This document shows positions 6,582 to 10,213 of a DNA stretch of 10,213 bases, in pieces. A program made the position numbers and the translations under genes. Each line of letters starts with the position of its first letter. Within the stretch, counting starts at the first letter, position 1. Source of the DNA: Thiosocius sp965601425 (GTDB taxonomy: Bacteria; Pseudomonadota; Gammaproteobacteria; Chromatiales; Chromatiaceae); the NCBI GenBank assembly GCA_965601425.1, contig CBFCWF010000160.1, positions 1 through 10,213 on the forward strand, read 5' to 3'. The notes beneath the pieces are model-generated. The model ran no database searches and had not been told where the DNA came from. It saw only the letters and a list, made by a program, of their open reading frames with translations.

Positions 6582-6686
6582 ATAACTGTCGGCACCTACA
6601 TCGCCATGTCGCCGATGTGCCTGGTGGCGTGATCGACGGCGCGGTAATTCGCTTCATCGGTCTCGATGCAGCGCGGCATCCGGCAG

Positions 6687-6914
6687 TTATTTGACGCTGG
6701 GCTTGCCCACCGTCTGCCATCCATCGGGCAACTGTAGTCTGGCAGGGTGTGGTTCTCGGTAGTAGACAGGGGCACGCCAGATGACCTCGAAGCGCTCGGA
6801 CGTGAGTTGCCGCAGCTCCATCGAGCTGGGTTGGCGTTCATGTGAATGCGCCAGCCCGGCAAGGCCGATGAAAAGCAGCAGGATTATCGCCAGACAGCCA
6901 ACGGCCGGCCGCAT
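6687..6914 (-). pseudogene. HupE/UreJ-like protein, N-terminal fragment
   Basis: The 75-residue minus-strand frame starts at ATG 6914-6912, overlapping the PpiC stop by one base (TGATG), so it was translationally coupled. Residues 1-24 are a signal peptide. They are followed by HSHERQPSSMELRQLTSERF, then EVIWRAPVYYREPHPARLQLP, which matches the start of the extracytoplasmic domain of HupE/UreJ-family proteins (pattern HE.RP..LEL.....  ..V.W..P). It then stops at TAA 6687-6689. Full-length relatives add the rest of this domain and several membrane helices (well over 300 residues in all); none of this is visible downstream in any frame. Members of the HupE/UreJ family are linked to nickel or cobalt transport, but this longer subfamily has no proven role. 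An independent small secreted protein is a less likely alternative. Confidence 0.62.
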
Positions 6915-7798
6915 CAGCGCGCCTCGCCGGCGGCTGCCTGCGACAGCACCTCGGTCACGTCGGTATTCAACGACCCGACCGTGACCTCGTAACCCTCACG
7001 CAGCTTTTCGTAGGCCAGCTTCTTTTGTTGCTCGCGCTGCTCGGCGAGGTATTCACGCAGGACCTCGTCGCGTATCTCCACGAGTTCGGGAAGCCGGGTA
7101 TCCACGCGCGCGTCGATCTTGACGAGATGTGCACCAAACGGGGAGTAGACCGGTCCGCTCCAGTCGCCAGCGGGCAGCGAGACGACCTGACGCGCGAATT
7201 CATCGCCGAAGTCACGCGCAATCACGCCCTGCGGTGCCAGTTGATAGCTTCGAGACACCAGCGTCCGATCACCCAGCACATCCGGGTCGCCACCGGCGTT
7301 TAGGCGTGAGAGGAGCTGGCGGGCGTCGTTTTCTAGATCCGGACGCTGATCGGGATTCAGGTAGACCTGGCGGAACGCGGCCTGCGGCTCGTCGCGGAAA
7401 CGATCGGGGTTTTGCTTCAGGAAGTCGCTCAGCACATCGTCTCCGGCGTCTTGGCCCGACAGGTCCTCGAGCATGAATTCAAGCTTCATACGCATACGCC
7501 GGCGCACCATGGGGTCGTTCTGGTCGAGCCCCATCGCCATCGCCTCCCGGTAAAAGATCTCCTCGCGCACGTGGCTCTCGACCATCAGGTCGACTTCATC
7601 CTGAGTGGGTCGGCGCAAGCGGGTACGTTCGAAGTTGGCGACCAGCTGGGCCACCTGGCCGCTGTTGACGTGAATCCGTTTCGACGGCGCCGCACTGTCG
7701 TTCTCACCCACGATGTCGTAGTAGAGGAACAGCGCGGCGCCGATCAACAGGAAATGCAGCAGCGGTTCTCGCCAGAGGCGCGAAAGTGCCTGGTTCAT
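6914..7798 (-). CDS. Membrane-anchored PpiC-type peptidyl-prolyl cis-trans isomerase
   Basis: A 294-residue protein that probably assists folding in the periplasm. A single N-terminal anchor (about residues 12-30, EPLLHFLLIGAALFLYYDIV) follows an Arg-containing cytoplasmic stub. A SurA/PrsA-like helical region follows, with REEIFYREAMAMGLDQNDP (79-96) and VRRRMRMKLEFMLEDL (98-113). A parvulin-like rotamase domain spans about 140-230, from AFRQVYLNP to SGPVYSPFGAHLVKI. The tail (EIRDEVLREYLAEQREQQKK) is a charged helix. The start ATG at 7798 lies 38 bases after the DUF3604 stop; GGGAG at 7816-7820 is rather distant. It overlaps the HupE-like start by one base. The gene order DUF3604, PpiC, HupE-like is one I recall from other proteobacteria, suggesting this isomerase serves the DUF3604 protein or the HupE-like partner; that role is inference. 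Confidence 0.85.
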   Translation of the reverse strand: MNQALSRLWREPLLHFLLIGAALFLYYDIVGENDSAAPSKRIHVNSGQVAQLVANFERTRLRRPTQDEVDLMVESHVREEIFYREAMAMGLDQNDPMVRRRMRMKLEFMLEDLSGQDAGDDVLSDFLKQNPDRFRDEPQAAFRQVYLNPDQRPDLENDARQLLSRLNAGGDPDVLGDRTLVSRSYQLAPQGVIARDFGDEFARQVVSLPAGDWSGPVYSPFGAHLVKIDARVDTRLPELVEIRDEVLREYLAEQREQQKKLAYEKLREGYEVTVGSLNTDVTEVLSQAAAGEAR

Positions 7799-7836
7799 GT
7801 GACTGAAAAAGACTCCCGGGTGTTAACAGGCCCCAA

Positions 7837-9789
7837 TCAGCCCTTTGGCGGGTTGTACCAGATGGGCGACGTGTAGGCGCGTTCCTGGTGGACCAATTTC
7901 GTTTCCTTCGGGATCTCCGTGCCGAACCGCAGCTTGTCGTAGAGCACCCAGCGCGGCGTCGGAATCTCGATCACCCGCGCGTAGTAGAAGGCCTTCTGCT
8001 TCAGATCGAAGTCCGGGTCGGTCCAGACGGTGAGCAGTTCCGACGCGCCGATGGTGTTGGTCCAATTGGCGGCCTCGATATCGACGGTGTTACCGACCGG
8101 TGTCTTACAGCGCCCGTCGGTGTCGATCTCGCGACCGTCTGAAACGGCGACGTCGAAGACACGTTCCTGCGTCTTGCCATCCTGGTCGAGCCAACCCTTG
8201 ATGATCTGGATACGGTCGAGATTGGCGCCGAGCGGGTCACGCAGCGCATAGACCATGAAGGTCGGTGACTTGCCTTCAGGTGCAGCGGTCAGGTCGCCGC
8301 CCATCGGCACGCCTTTCTCGTAGCCGCGGAAGGCCGGCGAGCGACTGTGCAGGTCGGTCTCGGTGAAGTCCCAGCCGCCGAAGAATCGCACCGGGATGCG
8401 TGGGCCGGTGGTCGCGTAGGTCTCCTTGCGCAGCATCGCGTCGAACAGCGCCTCGCGGGTGTTGTCGGTCGCCCACACACCCTGGTAACCGGCCGCAACC
8501 AGTTCATAGCCCTCGATTGCGCCGAGCTCGGACTTGACGAACGGGTGATTGATGCGCCCCTTGGAAGGTTCGACGCTGACCGATTTGCCGAAGTAGTTGT
8601 CTTCCTCGGCGGTCGTGAGACCGGTATGGCTGTCGGTCGCGCCGACCATGCCGAACTTATAGGGGTTGGTACCCAGCTTCGCCTCCAGCATCAGACCGTT
8701 CTTCAGGGCCTCGCGTGCGTATTCGCGCGCCAGCATGTCGTCGGCCTTGAGCTCGGTCAGGTCGAGGTTGCCCTTGTCCCAGGTCCCGTAGTCGGCAAAC
8801 TCGTCGTTCGGCGACAACAGGGGGTGCGTCTCGCCATCACCCTTGATCTGGGTGACCTCGTACAGGGGTTCCCAGCGCGCACGCTGCTCGACATAGTTGG
8901 TATCGACCTCGCCACCGGCGTAGGTCCGGTCGATCGGGAACATCCAGCCATTGGACAGGTTGCCGTTGTGCGATATCGCCAGCGCCTGGCCGTTGGTCTT
9001 GCTCTCGTAGTCGTCCAGCCACTTGTACAGGTCCAGCGGGTCGGTGGTGCCGAACGGCGGCTGCGTGGTCAGCGGAACGACCTGCTTGGCGCGCATCGCG
9101 CCGTCGCGCAGGATCACGTTGCGATGCAGGTTCATGCCCTTGGGCACCGAGGTCCACTCGTAGCCGATAAAGGCGGTGAACTGGCCGGGCTCGTTGTATT
9201 GCTCCGCCGCATCGACGATCTGGTCCCAGATGTTGTTGGAGATCCGTGAGCCGGGCGCATAGTCCTCGACCATCTGTTCCGGCAGCTTCATCTGCGAGAA
9301 ATGGGTGATCAAGTCGAACGCGGCCTCGCCGGCGGCCTGCCCGCCCTCGACGAAACCCTCGTGCCACTCCCGGCCCTTCGGCACCGCGAGGATGTTCGGC
9401 GTGCCCTTCTGGATGTCGGTGGCGATGCCCATCATGTCGGTATGGTCGGTGACCACCAGCCAGTCGAGCGGGCGTCCGAGCTTGACTGGCAGACCGGTCG
9501 ATGACTTGATCTCCTCGCCGCGGGCGAAGCGGTAGGCGTCGTCCGGCGTCAGAATGTTGCCGAACAGGCCTGCGTCGAGCGACAGCCCGGTGTGCAGGTG
9601 CGTCTCACCCCAGTAGACCCGGCTTGGAAACGCGCGCTGGGCATACGGTGAGAAGGTCTTGCCGGGGTAGATGGCGTTGTTGATCTCCGGCGTGGCACCG
9701 CCGAAATCCATAGCCGAGGTGCAGACGGGCAGCGCTGCCAAAGTCGCCACGAGCGCCGCGGCTGCGGGCAGGGGAAGGGTTTGTTCCAT
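7837..9789 (-). CDS. Exported DUF3604 protein with PHP-like metallohydrolase site
   Basis: A 650-residue DUF3604 protein. Residues 1-26 form a signal peptide (cleavage near TSA; the Cys23 context VCTS is not a good lipobox). The metal-site motifs resemble the PHP phosphoesterase fold: YWGETHLHTGLS (His64, His66), DWLVVTDHTDMMG (Asp115, His116), ISHNGNLSNG (His274) and GATDSHTGL (Asp386, His388). Conserved stretches such as FIGYEWTS (207-214), TNPYKFGMVG (374-383) and YATTGPRIPVRFFGGW (458-473) are typical of the family. The domain after about 500 looks beta-rich. The reaction is not established; a phosphoesterase or other hydrolytic role is inferred from the motifs. The start is fixed by GGAGGAGA (9796-9803) six bases before the ATG. 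The frame is intact, unlike several neighbours. Transcription probably comes from the barrel gene upstream or beyond the window. Confidence 0.88.
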   Translation of the reverse strand: MEQTLPLPAAAALVATLAALPVCTSAMDFGGATPEINNAIYPGKTFSPYAQRAFPSRVYWGETHLHTGLSLDAGLFGNILTPDDAYRFARGEEIKSSTGLPVKLGRPLDWLVVTDHTDMMGIATDIQKGTPNILAVPKGREWHEGFVEGGQAAGEAAFDLITHFSQMKLPEQMVEDYAPGSRISNNIWDQIVDAAEQYNEPGQFTAFIGYEWTSVPKGMNLHRNVILRDGAMRAKQVVPLTTQPPFGTTDPLDLYKWLDDYESKTNGQALAISHNGNLSNGWMFPIDRTYAGGEVDTNYVEQRARWEPLYEVTQIKGDGETHPLLSPNDEFADYGTWDKGNLDLTELKADDMLAREYAREALKNGLMLEAKLGTNPYKFGMVGATDSHTGLTTAEEDNYFGKSVSVEPSKGRINHPFVKSELGAIEGYELVAAGYQGVWATDNTREALFDAMLRKETYATTGPRIPVRFFGGWDFTETDLHSRSPAFRGYEKGVPMGGDLTAAPEGKSPTFMVYALRDPLGANLDRIQIIKGWLDQDGKTQERVFDVAVSDGREIDTDGRCKTPVGNTVDIEAANWTNTIGASELLTVWTDPDFDLKQKAFYYARVIEIPTPRWVLYDKLRFGTEIPKETKLVHQERAYTSPIWYNPPKG

Positions 9790-9795
9790 GATCAG

Positions 9796-9803
9796 TCTCC
9801 TCC
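9796..9803 (-). promoter_or_regulatory. Strong ribosome binding site of the DUF3604 gene
   Basis: On the minus strand GGAGGAGA stands six bases before ATG 9789-9787. It is the best Shine-Dalgarno in the window and suggests high translation of this gene relative to its neighbours. Confidence 0.65.
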
Positions 9804-9872
9804 GGATTGGGTTTTGCGGGTTGTTGGCCTGCGGTATTCAGATCGGCGCCAAGAAGTCAGTACTCGTCGACG

Positions 9873-10213
9873 TTACGGAATAGGAAACATCGCGGTAAGC
9901 ACAAACGTATTTCCCTCCAGGGTGCTGCGTGTTCCAAACTCCCAGAAGTAGCGCGCGTTGATGAATCCGTAGAGCTTACCTTTTGGAGCGACTGCAATCG
10001 TGACTTCAGGGCCTAAGCCATATACCCGATGTTTGCCCAAATCCCGGCCACCAGGAAAGGCATTGTCGCGTCCCAGGTCGTCTTCGGTTATTTTCCACTG
10101 CGCGTAATAGGCAGCCCCTACGCTGAGAGCCCCGTCCATGAGGGTCTTTCCAAGGCCACCTTCGATAGTGAGGATGTCGCCGACCTGTATGTCAGTATCT
10201 TTTTTCTCGGAAT
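9873..10213 (-). CDS. Outer-membrane beta-barrel, Phenol_MetA_deg-like transporter (C-terminal part, runs off the window)
   Basis: The minus-strand frame is open from the right edge to TAA 9873-9875 and gives at least 112 residues. It reads VGDILTIEGGLGKTLMDGAL, then SVGAAYYAQWKITEDDLGRD, then GKHRVYGLGPEVTIAVAPKG, and ends KLYGFINARYFWEFGTRSTL plus EGNTFVLTAMFPIP. Alternating hydrophobic residues, aromatic girdle residues and the final TFVLTAMFPIP strand are those of the 'putative MetA pathway of phenol degradation' barrel family, which is generally assigned to transport of hydrophobic compounds across the outer membrane. An internal ATG at 10139 is not the real start because homologous sequence continues above it. 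It lies 83 bases before the DUF3604 start on the same strand with no obvious terminator between, so an operon is likely. The N-terminal part is outside the window. Confidence 0.75.
   Translation of the reverse strand, partial: SEKKDTDIQVGDILTIEGGLGKTLMDGALSVGAAYYAQWKITEDDLGRDNAFPGGRDLGKHRVYGLGPEVTIAVAPKGKLYGFINARYFWEFGTRSTLEGNTFVLTAMFPIP

Larger units (their letters stand above)
5553..6632 (+). pseudogene. Tandem amidohydrolase paralogue, N-terminal part deleted and C-terminus lost
   Basis: It starts at ATG 5553 with AGAGGAAA at 5541-5548, and residues 1-23 are a good signal peptide (cleavage near AQA). The sequence then jumps directly to EEALMRGFTSLRDVGG, which corresponds to about residue 137 of the intact neighbour (ENALYRGFTTVREAAG). 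About 110 residues are missing, including the sandwich and the HxH metal motif, and the join is in frame. Lys123 (QIKMHLAGG), His164 (AAHVYT) and Asp251 (FGTDVVV) remain, but the ligand His of the IEHG motif is Pro184 (SIEPGNL). Family similarity ends near residue 270 (NREFVERA, about nt 6363). The remaining 89 codons to TGA 6630-6632 are rich in Arg, Pro and Ala and look like random readthrough. It cannot be a normal enzyme. A short exported protein might still be made, since there is no stop inside the homologous part. Confidence 0.72.
6364..6686. other. Junction region between two truncated convergent genes
   Basis: These 323 bases lie between the point where amidohydrolase similarity stops and the stop codon of the HupE-like remnant. 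The missing 3' ends of both genes should have been here. I see no recognisable protein on either strand, only short frames with biased composition. The region holds a 10-bp inverted repeat (6389-6436) and a doubled CCGCGG (6563-6581). A deletion or a decayed insertion is the simplest explanation. Confidence 0.45.

Noticed and set aside
6364..6632. C-terminal 89 codons of the second amidohydrolase as a real domain
   Set aside because: Composition is Arg/Pro/Ala-rich with no similarity to the family's C-terminus; best read as open-frame readthrough past a truncation.
6596..6680. Minus-strand peptide CIETDEANYRAVDHATRHIG compared with small Cys-rich four-helix copper-binding proteins
   Set aside because: The resemblance rests on one helix, the expected cysteines are absent, and no second helix follows in frame.
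8347..9249. 300-codon open frame on the plus strand inside the DUF3604 gene
   Set aside because: It is antisense to conserved DUF3604 sequence, has no recognisable domain, and such long antisense frames are expected in GC-rich genes with strong third-position bias.

Overview
The window is GC-rich DNA of proteobacterial type, with Shine-Dalgarno sites, short-overlap operons, Sec signal peptides and an outer-membrane beta-barrel. The barrel and the DUF3604/PpiC/HupE-like gene set suggest a Gram-negative, probably gammaproteobacterial, organism. The species cannot be named from the sequence. No rRNA, tRNA, CRISPR array or intact mobile element was seen.

Layout. (1) Positions 1-1722 (+) hold the likely last codons of an upstream gene, a periplasmic zinc/manganese-type binding protein (ZnuA-like) and its ABC-3 permease (ZnuB-like), overlapping by four bases. 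The ATPase gene is not in the window. (2) Positions about 1889-3958 are a decayed stretch. It contains a DUF2252 gene with its middle deleted, one apparently intact 86-residue membrane protein (2692-2952), the C-terminal half of an AraC-type regulator on the minus strand, and the C-terminal end of an outer-membrane-type protein on the plus strand. The last two abut by their broken N-terminal ends near 3680-3710. (3) Positions 4139-6363 (+) hold an intact exported metal-dependent amidohydrolase (463 aa). A tandem paralogue follows 22 bp later. It keeps its ribosome binding site and signal peptide but has lost its HxH-bearing N-terminal part, one metal-ligand histidine (now Pro) and its C-terminus. 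(4) Positions 6364-6686 are a junction with no recognisable gene. (5) Positions 6687-10213 (-) form a run read right to left: the C-terminal part of a Phenol_MetA_deg-like beta-barrel (cut by the window edge), a 650-residue exported DUF3604 protein with a PHP-like metal site, a membrane-anchored PpiC-type prolyl isomerase, and the start of a HupE/UreJ-like protein that breaks off after 75 residues.

The intact genes share an envelope and metal theme: metal uptake, two exported metal-dependent hydrolase-like proteins, a periplasm-facing folding helper and an outer-membrane barrel. Whether they cooperate is inference. The best candidate for an under-described system is the barrel - DUF3604 - PpiC - HupE-like block, whose final member is damaged here. 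The other striking feature is how many genes (five) are truncated or internally deleted within 5 kb, pointing to ongoing reductive decay or repeated rearrangement rather than single-base sequencing errors.
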